Source: JACKBC01 sp041391125 (GTDB lineage Bacteria > Chloroflexota > Anaerolineae > Caldilineales > Caldilineaceae). From it: a stretch of 64,000 nucleotides of DNA. The notes under the pieces were generated by a model, which saw only the letters and a program-made list of their open reading frames with translations, did not search any database and was not told the DNA's origin. The stretch spans positions 195,022 to 259,021 of the forward strand of contig JAWKON010000003.1 of NCBI GenBank assembly GCA_041391125.1, read 5' to 3'. A program made the position numbers and the translations under genes. Shown here one piece after another: positions 26,392-36,769 of the stretch (positions are counted from its first letter, which is position 1; each line of letters begins with the position of its first letter).

Positions 26392-27097
26392 TTACCACTG
26401 GGCATATAATTCACGCAATTCATCGACCGTCAATTCAGCCGACGGCTGCCGATGCACAATTTCGCCATTGGCCAGAATGCGAATCCAATCCGACCACAAC
26501 AGCGCCTGTTCCAAATTGTGCGTAGAAAACAGAATGGCCCGCTTGGATGCACCCAATTGGCGGATCAGATTATGCAGCATTTGCGAGCTGGTTTGATCCA
26601 GCCCGGTGTCCGGCTCATCCAGCAGCAGCACCGGCGGGTCGTGCAAAATGGCCCGTGCAATGGCCAGCCGCTGCGTCATCCCTCGGCTGTACGTGCGCAC
26701 CAGATCGTGCCGCCGCGGCCACAAGTCCACCGCTCGCAACAGCATCTCCATGCGCACTTCGGGCTGCAACAAATCATACATGCGGGCGAAAAAATCCAGA
26801 TTTTCCCACGCCGTCAAATTATCGTAGAGCAGCGGCGCATGGCTCACCAGCCCAATGTAGCGCCGCAATTCGTGACCCGCCTGCTTCAGCTCCGCACCGC
26901 CCAGACACACCTGGCCGTTGTCCGCCTTGGTTAGCCCGGAAATAATGCGGATGAGCGTGGATTTGCCGGCCCCATTGGCGCCCAAGAGCGCCATCACCTG
27001 GCCGGCCTCCACGCCAATATCCAGCCCTTTCAGCACCAGTCTTGCGCCCATAACGCTTGCGCAAGCCGCGCACATCAATTAACGGTTGCTCGGACAT
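26392..27097 (-). CDS. ccmA: Heme exporter ATP-binding subunit CcmA (one frameshift near 27040)
   Basis: Restored length is about 234 residues. The true N-terminus SEQPLIDVRGLRKRYGRK is in one frame. After an extra base near 27040 the other frame continues LVLKGLDIGVEAGQ. Walker A is GANGAGKST, the ABC signature is YSRGMTQRLAIARA (SRGMxQR, typical of CcmA), and Walker B is VLLLDEPDTGLD. It energises the Ccm system together with CcmB. The total length of 706 bp is 3n+1, consistent with one inserted base. Confidence 0.9.
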
Positions 27098-27115
27098 GTG
27101 GCCTCATCAGTTTGG

Positions 27116-27312
27116 GATCAACAGATTGCACAGATTAAAATGAGTTATAAAGTAACTGTTTTCTGTCAGTAGTGGTGTTACTTTATCGACCGCTAGTAGT
27201 GCGCAATTTATATTACCGGATAAGCGAGTTTTGCCAAAAACTCAGTTTCTGCCGACAATATAAGTTTTCTTGACTACTAGTTTAATCTTTAAAATCTGCG
27301 CAATCTGTGATC
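27116..27312. repeat. Palindromic element with CAGATTGC-type inverted ends
   Basis: The left end (GATCAACAGATTGCACAGA) and right end (the complement of AATCTGCGCAATCTGTGATC) form near-perfect inverted repeats around about 150 bp of AT-rich DNA. The same end sequence occurs at 41549-41575 and near 41700. It fills the gap between the cytochrome gene and ccmA. Confidence 0.6.
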
Positions 27313-29245
27313 ATATCTTCTCTCCTCCAGAGAGTTGTTGCGCCAAATCGAGCAGGCGGCGCTTGAACTGCGCCCGCTCACGTATCCAGCGCGCCTGCTC
27401 GATCTTGGCAGATGCGGCCTCATCATCGAGTTCGGCAATGCGTTTGAGTAGGGCCTCTTTTTCCTGCACCAGCGTGTCGCGCCGGCTTTGGCCCCCATGC
27501 GGCGCAGCGGCCAAATGGAAGCGCCGATGAGCGCCAGCGGCAGCCCGCCGCCAATGGACAACGCCACAATCGGCTCCAGGGGCGGCGCCGTTGTGGCCAC
27601 CGCCACTCTGGAAGGTCGGCCGCTGTGGATTGGTTGCCTTCAGCCGCGGTCGCGCCCGGCGCGGCGGCTTGCCGCGGATCAATGCCGCCGGGTGGAATAA
27701 GGCCCGTTAATGACACAGAGAAGCTTTGCGGCGTTAGATTTTGCCCGCCCCACAATTGGTACGAAAGCCCTTGCAACGCATCTTTGCCAACAAACGCAAG
27801 TTGCGGCGCCTGCACCTCCAGCGATGGCAGATCGGCCACCAACAGATTCAACTGGTCAACGGGGTACAGAAATTCCTGGGCAAACTCAATTTGCTCACCC
27901 GCATAGGGCAGGCGATAGCTGAGAAAAAGCTGTTGGGTACCTGCACCAGGCGCAACCGGGGCCAGATCATAAACATGCTGATCCACTGCTTGAAAACGCC
28001 CCCCAACACGCCGCCCTGAAACTGCACATCGGTTGCGCCTTCCGGCAGCAAAAACTGGGTGGTGACCGGCTGATCCACGCCAGCCACGGGCTGGCCCACA
28101 AAAGTGGCCGCGCTATCGTTACCCATGGCTAAAATCAGCCCCACCACCAACTCACCGGGCTGAAAGTCGACCACCCAGTTAGCGCGTAATGCGCAACTTT
28201 GATGGATCATCCGAAGTTTCGTAGACCAAAATGGGCGTATCGGCCGACGGTTGCGCATCCGTAAGCTGGATAATCCCGCTCTCGTAGGCTACTTCCCTGA
28301 AAGGGGGCGTGCAATGTAAACGACGCCGCTAGCGGTAGACAGGTTGTCAAATTGAAAATTGCCCGCGGCATCGGTCGTGGTCGTAAAGGTGGCAATCGGG
28401 GAAATTTCCAGATAGGCCGTCATGGTCACCGGCAAATTGGCCACCGGTGTGGGCGCTGAGCCATCGGCTGGATGAAGCTGAACGCGGCCCTGCACTTGCC
28501 CCGTTCCGGGACGGTATGCGGTATCCCACGGTGCAATGTAGCTAAATGTGCGCAGATAATCGAGCACATTCTGACGCTCGGCTGCGGACCAATCGGCAGC
28601 CCCCGGCAAAACAGATTGCAAAGCGCCGTCCAATTCAGCCTGCGTGGTAAAAGGCAAGGCGTGCGGCGTGACCAGCCCATCCAGCTCGGCTTTCTGCGCG
28701 TCATCCACATTGGGCAAAGCTGCCTCATAAAGCTGACGGCCTGCTGGCCACGGCTTCCTGCGAGGTGTGCAGACTCCATGCATAGTAAGCCGCTTGCCAA
28801 ACTTGCTCGTCATCCAGCCGGTTGCTCCACGGCGGCATCATTTGGCCAATGCGGCCATATTTAATAATGTGAAAATATTCGGCGGGGCTGCGCTGCCAAC
28901 TGGTTTGCGGGTCGGTCAACTTAGGCGGGGGAGCGCGGGTAAGTTGGGCGTTACGGGACCGTCGCTATTGCCATCGGCGCCATGACACGGCGCGCAATTT
29001 TCGGTAAAAAGCGCACGCCCTAAGGCGGCCGACGGCATTTGTTCCGGCAACGTCACTTGCGTGGGGTCATATGCGGCGAAACCGGCTGTTCCTACGAGCG
29101 GATAGCTGTTCATCACCACGGCGGACCATTCATCGGGGTTGGTTTGCCAATCAAATTCGTAGCCGCACTCGCCCAGGCCGGTCAGCCCATCTTGGGTCAA
29201 GGAGGCGGGGTGGGCGGAGTCGTCGCAAAGCACTAATGCGCGCAT
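27311..29245 (-). pseudogene. Cytochrome c protein with carboxypeptidase-regulatory-like domain, broken by about five frameshifts
   Basis: Read across frames this is one protein of about 640 residues. Near residue 85 it has the heme motif CAPCH in ALFTENCAPCHGADGNSDG, then HIIKYGRIGQMMPPW with the probable axial methionine, so it is a monoheme cytochrome c. A carboxypeptidase-regulatory-like beta domain follows (GQVQGRVQL through TDAAGNFQFDNL), then more beta-rich sequence, one membrane segment (IVALSIGGGLPLALIGASIWPL) and a basic coiled-coil tail ending in LDLAQQLSGGEKI. No signal peptide is seen at the current start, so the N-terminus may be wrong. It lies inside the ccm cluster and is a likely substrate of it. 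Confidence 0.65.
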
Positions 29246-29307
29246 GGTGGTTTTCCTTTTCAGCTTTATGTGTAAATTCAGACATTAGCGATTATGGGAA
29301 ATAAGAA

Positions 29308-29462
29308 TAGGGTACGCGGATGAACACAGATGAACGCTGATTTTCTCGGCTAGAATCCGCGTTCATCGGCGTGAATCAGCGTACAATTTCTCAATTGGGT
29401 TATTTCCGATACTGTCTATTGTATGGAGGAAATCTTTAAAATCCCTAAAATCTGTTGATCCT
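29308..29462. repeat. Repeat of the CGCGGATGAACACAGATGAACG family
   Basis: GTACGCGGATGAACACAGATG at about 29312, and its near-complement AATCCGCGTTCATCGGCGTG at about 29354, form an inverted repeat; the region ends with AATCTGTTGATC. A related copy lies at about 41634-41662. The units separate ccmE from the cytochrome gene. Confidence 0.6.
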
Positions 29463-29467
29463 GAAAA

Positions 29468-29965
29468 TCACCGCTCGGATTTTACAAAAATCTCAGACGG
29501 CTCTTCTTCGTAGCGGCTCGGGCATTTGAGCAGCAACGTATCGGCTTTGAAAACCAGTTGCGAATTTTCGTCGATTACTTCGCCTTCGATAATGGCCGAG
29601 GCCGCCCGGTGAAAATTGTCCGGTTTGGGTCCGTAAAAGACAACTTGGATCTGATCACCCGCACCAGCTTTGTCATTCTCGTCGTACACAGCAAAGCGCA
29701 GCACATGATTGTCCTCATCCCACGTATCGCTGTCGGCCACAACCAGGCCATTCATGCGCACGCGCTCGCCCACAATCGTATCGCCTTTGCTCACGATCTC
29801 GTTCACAGTGAGATAGTACGCGCCTGCGGTCATCGTGGCCCACACAATCAAGCAGGCCAGCACCAGCAATAGAGCGCCGCCCACCAGAAACTTTGGATTG
29901 ATGCTGCGCGGTTGTTTCGCACCCAAATGGGTCGGAATTGCAGGACTACTGATCTGTTCCATCAT
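29468..29965 (-). CDS. ccmE: Heme chaperone CcmE, CxxxY variant
   Basis: 165 residues. One N-terminal membrane anchor (about 26-48) is followed by a six-stranded OB-fold domain. CcmE binds heme covalently and passes it to apocytochrome. In Escherichia coli the site is HxxxY; here it is C148-P-S-R-Y152, the CxxxY form known from archaea, Desulfovibrio and some other bacteria (called System I*). The conserved stretch VVFYGPKPDNFHRAASAIIEGEV before it is typical. It overlaps the preceding DUF2007 gene by 20 bp and leads the rest of the cluster. ccmF and ccmH are not in the window. Confidence 0.9.
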   Translation of the reverse strand: MMEQISSPAIPTHLGAKQPRSINPKFLVGGALLLVLACLIVWATMTAGAYYLTVNEIVSKGDTIVGERVRMNGLVVADSDTWDEDNHVLRFAVYDENDKAGAGDQIQVVFYGPKPDNFHRAASAIIEGEVIDENSQLVFKADTLLLKCPSRYEEEPSEIFVKSER

Positions 29966-30293
29966 CCACCTCTTCCCAGATTACTTCTGAATTTAAGAGC
30001 TCCAATGCCTTTTCCGCCAGCGGCGCCGGCACCAATACATCGGTGGCGGCCAGGCTGCCCGTGGTCAAGCCTACAATGGAGCCCAATACTTCACCTCGAA
30101 TAATGGCTGGAATCCCTTCGCTCTCTAGTCGGCCCTTCACAATTTCGGCTTCCAGCTTATTACTCGCTTCCCACACCACCACCGGTTCGCTGAATTTGCC
30201 GCCGCCCGTGGTGGTAGCGGCTCCTGCCGCGGTTTCGGCGTGTGCTTTCACGTCGCGCGGCGCGCCAAAAAGCGCATCTATATTCGTTGTCAC
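29946..30293 (-). CDS. DUF2007-like small protein
   Basis: 115 residues with a GTG start that overlaps the previous stop by 4 bases (GTGA). After a variable N-terminus, the segment VVVWEASNKLEAEIVKGRLESEGIPAIIRGE is typical of the putative signal-transducing domain DUF2007, followed by a DVLVPAPLAEKALELL strand-helix end. Its role is unknown. Its overlap with ccmE suggests co-translation. Confidence 0.75.
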   Translation of the reverse strand: MTTNIDALFGAPRDVKAHAETAAGAATTTGGGKFSEPVVVWEASNKLEAEIVKGRLESEGIPAIIRGEVLGSIVGLTTGSLAATDVLVPAPLAEKALELLNSEVIWEEVDDGTDQ

Positions 30294-30646
30294 TGGATAC
30301 TATCTTCACTTTCCCACTCGGGCGGCATGACAAACTGGCCATCGGGCAAGCGCGGGAACCCAATCACTTCCACCACGGCGTCCAGATTTAGCGGCCCATA
30401 TATGTGGGGAAATTGTAAAAAGCCCACCGTGTCCCACTTTACATCCGCAAGCACCACATCTTCGTCAATCGCTAAAATTACATATGCATCGGCATCGTCA
30501 CGATAAAAATTGTTGGCCACGCGCACCAGAAGCTGCCGTTCGCCCGTGCAGTGGATAAAACCTTCGCTATGCAGCGTATCGCCTTCGTATAGCTCATCAA
30601 GCGGTTGTCGACGCCAGACCGCTTGGGGCAACATATGATAAATCAT
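30290..30646 (-). CDS. DUF952-family protein
   Basis: 118 residues. It has the DUF952 pattern: MIYHMLPQAVWRR at the start, then YEGDTLHSEGFIHCTGERQLLVRVANNFY, and later FPHIYGPLNLDAVV. Members are small cytoplasmic proteins distantly related to glutathione S-transferase-like folds with no firm function. The stop overlaps the next start by 4 bp, and 6 bp separate it from the upstream metallo-hydrolase. Confidence 0.88.
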   Translation of the reverse strand: MIYHMLPQAVWRRQPLDELYEGDTLHSEGFIHCTGERQLLVRVANNFYRDDADAYVILAIDEDVVLADVKWDTVGFLQFPHIYGPLNLDAVVEVIGFPRLPDGQFVMPPEWESEDSIQ

Positions 30647-30652
30647 CTGCCA

Positions 30653-31312
30653 TTATACCTGTGCTTCTTGTCCTACATCTTCGTTTCCCACAAAGGGGTT
30701 AAAAACTCGTTCGGTCCCAATATCGGTAGCCGGACCGTGGCCGGGATAGACTGTGTAGTCGTCGGCCAGCGTCAACAGTTGCTCGCGAATGCTTTTGAGC
30801 AAGGTCGGTCCATCGGCGCCTGGTAAATCAAAGCGCCCAATGCTGCCCTGAAACAGCGTATCGCCGCCAAAGACCTGCTTGCCTTTGTGATCTACAAAAA
30901 CCACGTGGCCAGGTGCATGACCTGGCGTAAAGCGCACCTCTAACGACTCCTCGCCAAACTCGATGATCTGCCCATGCTCCAAAAAACCGTCCGGCTCATC
31001 GACGGGATCTACTTCCGAATCGAGCCAAAGCTGCACCCGCTCCGGCACATCGCGCAAAATGGGCAGATCATTCTTATGTAGCCAAAACGAAGCGCCCGTG
31101 GCCGCTTTGACGCCATTGACCGCCAGCACGTGATCAAAATGGGCGTGCGTATTGATGATCTTCTCAATGGTCAGGCCCATCTCTTTGACCAGCCGCATAA
31201 TCGCATGCGTGCTGTCGCCCGGATCAATAATAACGCCGACGCGCTTTTTTGCACAACCGACAATATAGCAATTTTCCTGCAGCAGACCGACCGTAATCCC
31301 TTTGGCAATCAT
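30653..31312 (-). CDS. Metallo-beta-lactamase-fold hydrolase (glyoxalase II-like)
   Basis: 219 residues from the ATG at 31312; an upstream TTG at 31324 is less likely. Metal ligands are visible: THAHFDH (HxHxDH), the histidine in TPGHAPGH, the aspartate in FGGDTLF, and the C-terminal histidine in VYPGHGPAT. GSIGRFDLPG and GGDTLF are typical of YcbL-type glyoxalase II-like enzymes, which hydrolyse thioesters such as lactoylglutathione or analogues. The substrate is not decidable here. Confidence 0.9.
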   Translation of the reverse strand: MIAKGITVGLLQENCYIVGCAKKRVGVIIDPGDSTHAIMRLVKEMGLTIEKIINTHAHFDHVLAVNGVKAATGASFWLHKNDLPILRDVPERVQLWLDSEVDPVDEPDGFLEHGQIIEFGEESLEVRFTPGHAPGHVVFVDHKGKQVFGGDTLFQGSIGRFDLPGADGPTLLKSIREQLLTLADDYTVYPGHGPATDIGTERVFNPFVGNEDVGQEAQV

Positions 31313-31327
31313 TTTATATGTCAATTC

Positions 31328-31738
31328 TTATTCAGGACACAACCAGCGCCGGCTCCAACCAACCACAGCCCGCAGCACTTCATCCAATTGCCGGCCCATC
31401 TCGGTAAGGCTGTATTCAACATGGGGCGGCAGATCGCTGACTTGCGTGCGGCACACCAGGCCGTTTTCTTCCAGTAGCTTGAGCCGCGTGCTCAACGTGG
31501 TCGGGTTGACGCCGCCTAGCGCGTCTTGCAGCTCGCAAAAGCGCATGCGCTCCTCTTCCAGCAGCGTCTTCACAATTTGCAGCGTCCATTTTTGGCCGAT
31601 AATGCGCGCCGCCACTTCCACCGGACAGAGCAAAATGTCTTCGGCTGCCGAATTGAGCGGAGCGCCCGGCGCCACAACCGTGGCCGCCCCTGGTCGATTC
31701 GAGGTAGGTCGATTTGAGATAGTTGTCATTGTGTTCAT
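31328..31738 (-). CDS. HxlR-family transcriptional regulator
   Basis: 136 residues. The family core is clear: CPVEVAARIIGQKWTLQIVKTLLEEERMRFCELQDALGGVNPTTLSTRLKLLEENGLV, with an R-TQVSDLPPHVEYSLTEMGRQL wing. It has a 35-residue Pro/Ala-rich N-terminal extension. HxlR proteins often sense reactive electrophiles through the CPVE cysteine. The position directly upstream of the glyoxalase II-like gene fits control of an aldehyde or thioester detoxification gene. Confidence 0.92.
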   Translation of the reverse strand: MNTMTTISNRPTSNRPGAATVVAPGAPLNSAAEDILLCPVEVAARIIGQKWTLQIVKTLLEEERMRFCELQDALGGVNPTTLSTRLKLLEENGLVCRTQVSDLPPHVEYSLTEMGRQLDEVLRAVVGWSRRWLCPE

Positions 31739-31841
31739 GGTTCACCCACTTGCAATGCTATCTCAAACCCCCCGCTCTGTCAAGCAATCCTGCTAACATT
31801 CCGCAAATCTATGGGGAAAGAAGCTATTCAAGCATGAGCCG

Positions 31842-31922
31842 CTCCTCCCCCTTGACGCACTTTGTGCGTCTTTCCCCCTTCTCTCCACAAGTGGAGAGAA
31901 GGGGGCTAGGGGGAGGCGAGGC
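31842..31922. repeat. Double-hairpin repeat (GACGCAC and CTCTCCAC stems)
   Basis: Two hairpins side by side: GACGCAC-TTT-GTGCGTC and CCCCCTTCTCTCCAC-AA-GTGGAGAGAAGGGGG. The same double structure in opposite orientation lies at 48871-48921 in the dcw cluster. It directly follows the stop codon of the LTD/CotH gene and may act as its terminator. Confidence 0.8.
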
Positions 31923-31925
31923 GCC

Positions 31926-34900
31926 CTACCGCGCCACAAACGGCATAAACATCTGATGCAGCGACGGTTGCAGCGCCGTAAAAGCCACGTCCACGGTTTC
32001 GCCGTTGAGGCCGACTGCCTGCAACCAATAGATATACGTGTGTGGCGGGCTGCCGGATTTGGGCAGCGTCGAATCGACATACGCAAATTGATATGCGGTG
32101 GGCTGATGGCTGGCGCCCGCCTGCGCCCCCTGACCGTCCGCCACCACCAATACCATCTCCGTGGTGAGCAATTCCGCGGTTTCGCGCTGACCATCGATGC
32201 TGCGCCACAGGTTGAAACCAATCGCGCCCACCACCGATTGGGTGACCCAACGTACGGTCACGTCGTTTGTTTGCGCATCGGGCGCAGCCTCAAATGTGCA
32301 AAGCGCCACTTCGATCTGCGCCGCAGCCGCCTGCGCCAGCCCCTCTGATGCCGTCCAATTGGCTGGATCATTGCCATATTCATGGACCACCTGGCGGACC
32401 AGCGCAGCCCCATTGCCCGCGGCGGCGGTCGGCCAGGGCGCTTCGTTTTCGTAATACACTTCGTCAACCAAAATATAGCCCGTCTGCGCATTCAAGCTGG
32501 CCGCGTCAGCCGCTGCCGGCGCCGGTTTTTCCAAACGAATGGCGCCGCCCTCATCCGGCAGCAGCCGTGGATACGGACCGATCACCTGCAGCTTTGGCGC
32601 ATTTTCCGCCGATTGATTCGCAGCATCGGTAAATTGACCAGAGAGACAAGCCACCAACGGATCGCCGGCCGTGAGCAGCAGTCGCTCACCGGCTCCCAAT
32701 GTCAGTCCGGGGGGAAATTGATACGCCAGATTCTGGATGCGCCAGGTGTTTGTCACCCGGTTCACATCATAGAGGGGAATTTCATACCCCGTAATATTGG
32801 TCAATTCGATATATTCATCACCGGTAACTGGCTGATACATAATTTTACTGATGACGACGGGTCCGACGCGCGGCCCGGCATTGGGTCCGCCCAGCGTAAC
32901 ACTGTTTTGAGGTGGGAAATACTCGGCGCCGGCGCTGTTGACGTGCCGCCCAAAGGAGACGCCGGCCTCCGCTGCGCCATACAAAAAGCCGTGATGATAG
33001 CCGGTGCGATAGCCAAAGCGGGCGCCGGAATAGAGATGAATCTCGCCGCCCAGGCCGTTTAATCGGAAACCGCTGTGCTCCCCCGTAGCCAGGCTGAAGC
33101 TATCCTGTGTAAATAGGCGATAGCCGCCCGGCGGCAACACAGCCCCCGCCGGAATCTGATATTTGCGCGGCTTGGCCGGATCATCGCTCAGAAACCAATA
33201 GCTTATATCCACCGCTTCACTGGTCGGATTCCAGATTTCAATGGCGTTGACGAGCGGCGCCGTGGCCGTGGTGAGAATCTCGTTGAGCACGACTGGGAAT
33301 GGATCAACGCCGCCGGGAGAGCCATGCACCGTGGTGCTGCGTCGCCACAGGTTGGGATCATCCGCCACGGTGGGCGTGTTCGCCGGATCGCGCAGCACCA
33401 GCGAATAGCCCTGGCCGTCGGCTATCTCCGGCCACGGCTCGCTGTCGTCATAGGTCACACTGAAAATTTCTGCGCCCAAAGCATCCAGCAGCACGAGACG
33501 TTCGCCCGAATTTTTGAGCTGACCGGCATATTGATCAAACGGTGTAAATTCATATCGCTGTACAAAGCGTGCGGCATCACTCGTCAACACCAGCGAATCG
33601 CCGGCGTTCAGTCGGGCGCCCGCCGGGAATTGATAGAAAATGCCCCCCGTCAGTCGCATATTGGTCAAATTGATGGGCCGGTTGCCCACATTGGACAGCT
33701 CGATAAATTCCAAGTGGTTGCCCGAAATAGCCTCCATATTGAGCGGATTGTACATAATCTCGCTAATCTTCAGGCTGTCGGCCCGCGGTTCCAGCGGCTC
33801 CCCAGCCGCGAACTGGAATGGCGCCGACCAGTGGCCCCAGCGTCCGCTGTTGTCCTTCATGCGCACGCGCACCCGGCAAATGCGTCCGGGGTGGCAAGCT
33901 CCCACCGGTATCTCGACGCTATCCACAAAGGTGGTCAACTCGGCGCTCTGCCAAGTGGCTTCAATTTCATAGCGCCCGGCGGCTGCACCATCATACGTGG
34001 GCAGCCCCGGATAGTTGATTTCGGCAATGCGCCACTCCATGGCGGCAAAAGTATTTGGCCCCTGTGGATCGTTAAAGGCCGTGGTGGTAAAGCGCAGTTT
34101 GTCAGCCGGATAGCCTTCCGGTCCTGTGTAGGTGACGGCCGTGCGGTATGGAATAGCTGCATTGTGCAGCAGATGCTCGTCGATCCAAAGGCTGCGCTCC
34201 TCCACCCATTTTTGCATGACCTGCACCATGCCGGAAAACTGCCCGTTGGCCGCCGCTTTATAAAATTGACCCGGCGTCGATTTATCCGGCTCCACCTCGG
34301 CCGAAGACATAATTGGATGAAAATCCCACATGGCGCGGTCAGCACCCGCCATGGAAGGGCCACCGGCGGGATTGTCGATGCGGGCCGCGTGCTCATCCAG
34401 CATGGCAAACATTTGCTCGGTGTTAAAGAGCAGGTCGCGCATTTCGCGCAGCCGGTTCTCATATTCGAGCCGCAAATCTTCATCGCTCAAAACACCGGCG
34501 CGCACCATGGGGTCTGTGCCGCTGCCAAACATGTTGAGCGCCCACGTCTGATCAATATCCCACGGCAAAATCGACCACTGATTGGTGGTGGGATCGGCGT
34601 AGAAAAAGTAGTTCTTTTCGTTATTAACATCATAATGATGGATCGCCTCCAAAATAGCGCGGAAGCTGTAATATTCCTCCAAATCCAAATTGGCGCGCCA
34701 CCACGTTTCATCCAGATTCAAATTCTTCAGCGCATACATAATGCCTTCGATGTCCGAGCGATCCGGCGCCGAATCGGCCCCCAAATTATTGCGCTCGCCC
34801 GTACCCCACTCCATTTTATAGAGGTTGCCATCGGGCAGCTCGTGCTCTTTGAGAAACTGGCCGTCCATCTGTTCCACCGCCAGATAAAGGCCCCAAAAAT

Positions 34901-36478
34901 CGGTGTCGTACTGATCGTCTCCCGTCTCCGCGGCCTCGTCGATCACGCGGAAGTGGATAAAATGGGTTTTGGGTGACGCCACGCCGGCCAGGTTAAATAG
35001 GCGAAAACCCACCGATTCAAACATGCCCTGTTCGCCCCGATAGCCGCGCGACGACTGCTGAATAATCGCCCCCAGGTTGAGCTTGCTCCACTTAAAGGCA
35101 TAGGGCTGACCGAAGTCATCATACGCCTGAAAAAAGTGGCCGCGGTTAAAATCGAACTTGGCCATGTTTTTACCCAGCCCATAACGCCATTGGCCGCCGC
35201 GGGCGCGATAGCGAATGTGATCATAGACCTGTCCATCATAAACCAGCGCCCCCTGCCACAAATATTCGCTGCCCATATAGCCGGAACTAAAAAGCGCCTT
35301 GTCCACATCATAGGCTTTTGAAATCAGATGATAGACCGGATAGGCCCGCATCTGGTTGAAATCATAATCCACCATTTCGCTTTGGGCCACGCTGCCGCCG
35401 GGCTTGATGGCCGCCCGCCACCCGGGCAGACCGTCGTATACAAAATAGGCAAAATTGGGTTGCGGGTCATCGGCAAAGGGTACGGTCACGCTGGCCCCCC
35501 CTGCATCGGTGGCGCGGATGCGATAGCGAATCAGCCGCCGGTGCTGCTGCACTTCCGCCGGAATCTGCGCCACATAAATGGCCGAGGTGACGCCTGCCGC
35601 CGCATCGGTGCTCATGGGCATTGTCGTCCAATTTGTCGCGTACGCTTCATCGCTCAGCGCAATATACGCCCCCGGCTCCACCACCTGATAGAGCAACTCC
35701 ACCGACTTGATCGTGTCGGGATCCTGCACCTGGGCCGCAATGCGCACCGCCGATTGCGAAGTGGGCTGCTGTGGTGAATGGACCACCTGCTCCACATTGG
35801 GCGGCAGATTCTCCAGCAGCGTCTGATTGGGTCGCCCCGGCGTGGGCAGTTGCGAACGCCAACTTCCGGGCAGCGCATTGTCCGCCCGCGGGTTGAGCAG
35901 GCTGATGCTCGGTCCCGGCGCATCGCCCACCGTGGGCCACGGAAAGCCCAGCTGATAGACCACCTGATCAATGATCTGCGCATTGCGGTTGCGCAGGATC
36001 ACCTCTTCGCCCAGCGTGGAGAGGCGACCGGTATAGGGCCCAATGGCGTTGACGCTCCAGGTGCGCTGGATGGTGGCCGGCTCCTGTGCAATGACCAGAT
36101 ATTCGCCCGGATGGATCGATGTGGAACCGGGGATCGTGAACTCGACCGCCCCATCCAGCGCCCACAGCGACACATCGACCACCTCATTGCCCCGATTGTA
36201 CAGTTCAACAAATTCGGCTTTGTCGGTCTTCACCGGCGGATCGTAATGAATTTCATTGATTACTATATCGCTGGCGCCGTTTGGCGCGCTTTGGCCGGCG
36301 TTTGAGCATTTGTCAGCGCAGGGTGCAGCAACACGGACTCCAGATTGCGCGCCGAGGCCGCCGCATTGCCCTGGGCTGCCGGAAGCACCATCAGCAGGTT
36401 GCTGCTCGCAAATATGGCGGCCAAGAGCAGATGCCGCCATTGCCCAATCCCGCTGGAACTGCGCTGCAACTTGCACAT
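31926..36478 (-). CDS. Large secreted protein with four lamin-tail domains and a CotH kinase-like domain (one frameshift near 36280)
   Basis: About 1517 residues. The true start is the ATG at 36478 (CKLQRSSSGIGQWRHLLLAA, a signal peptide ending near LPAAQGNA); one base is missing or extra near 36280, where the frame changes into SDIVINEIHYDPP. A lamin-tail domain comes first. The CotH-like domain in the middle shows YRGEQGMF, GNLYKMEWG and LPWDIDQTW, the last matching the PWDxDxTF motif of spore-coat protein kinase CotH. Then follow three more lamin-tail domains (LKISEIMYNP, PVVLNEILTT, PVVISKIMYQP), an FN3-like domain, and the end QMFMPFVAR. It is exported. A kinase activity outside the cell is possible, but ATP-site residues were not verified. 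Confidence 0.85.
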
Positions 36479-36677
36479 ATTATGGTAAAGCCAAACCCGT
36501 TCAAACAATGAACGAATTCTTAACAAAGTGTACATAATTTGGGGGTATGCTGGAATGGTTCGCATTATTTTTCTAACTGGGAATTGTGCTATACTCAACA
36601 ATATAGTTTGCGCACGGAATAACAAATAATTTCTGTAATTTTGACAAAGTTGCCAGGTGTACGGCGAGCTTGTACAG

Positions 36678-36743
36678 GTCACCATGTCACCCAGTCATCT
36701 TGTCACCCGGTCATCCGGTCATCTTTCCGCCCTGTCATCTTTT
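36678..36743. repeat. GTCATC/GTCACC direct-repeat tract
   Basis: Seven or so units of the form GTCA(T/C)C separated by 3-6 bases lie upstream of the acyltransferase gene. Related units form an inverted repeat at 40208-40264. They extend the reading frame of the next gene artificially, so I start that gene after them. Confidence 0.6.
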
Positions 36744-36769
36744 CAGCTCTTCAAGAGGGAGCAACCACC

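Noticed and set aside
33324..34976. 550-codon open frame on the plus strand
   Set aside because: It is antisense to the LTD/CotH gene. It has no recognisable motif, an odd His/Arg/Gln-rich composition and no ribosome site; a shadow of the real gene.
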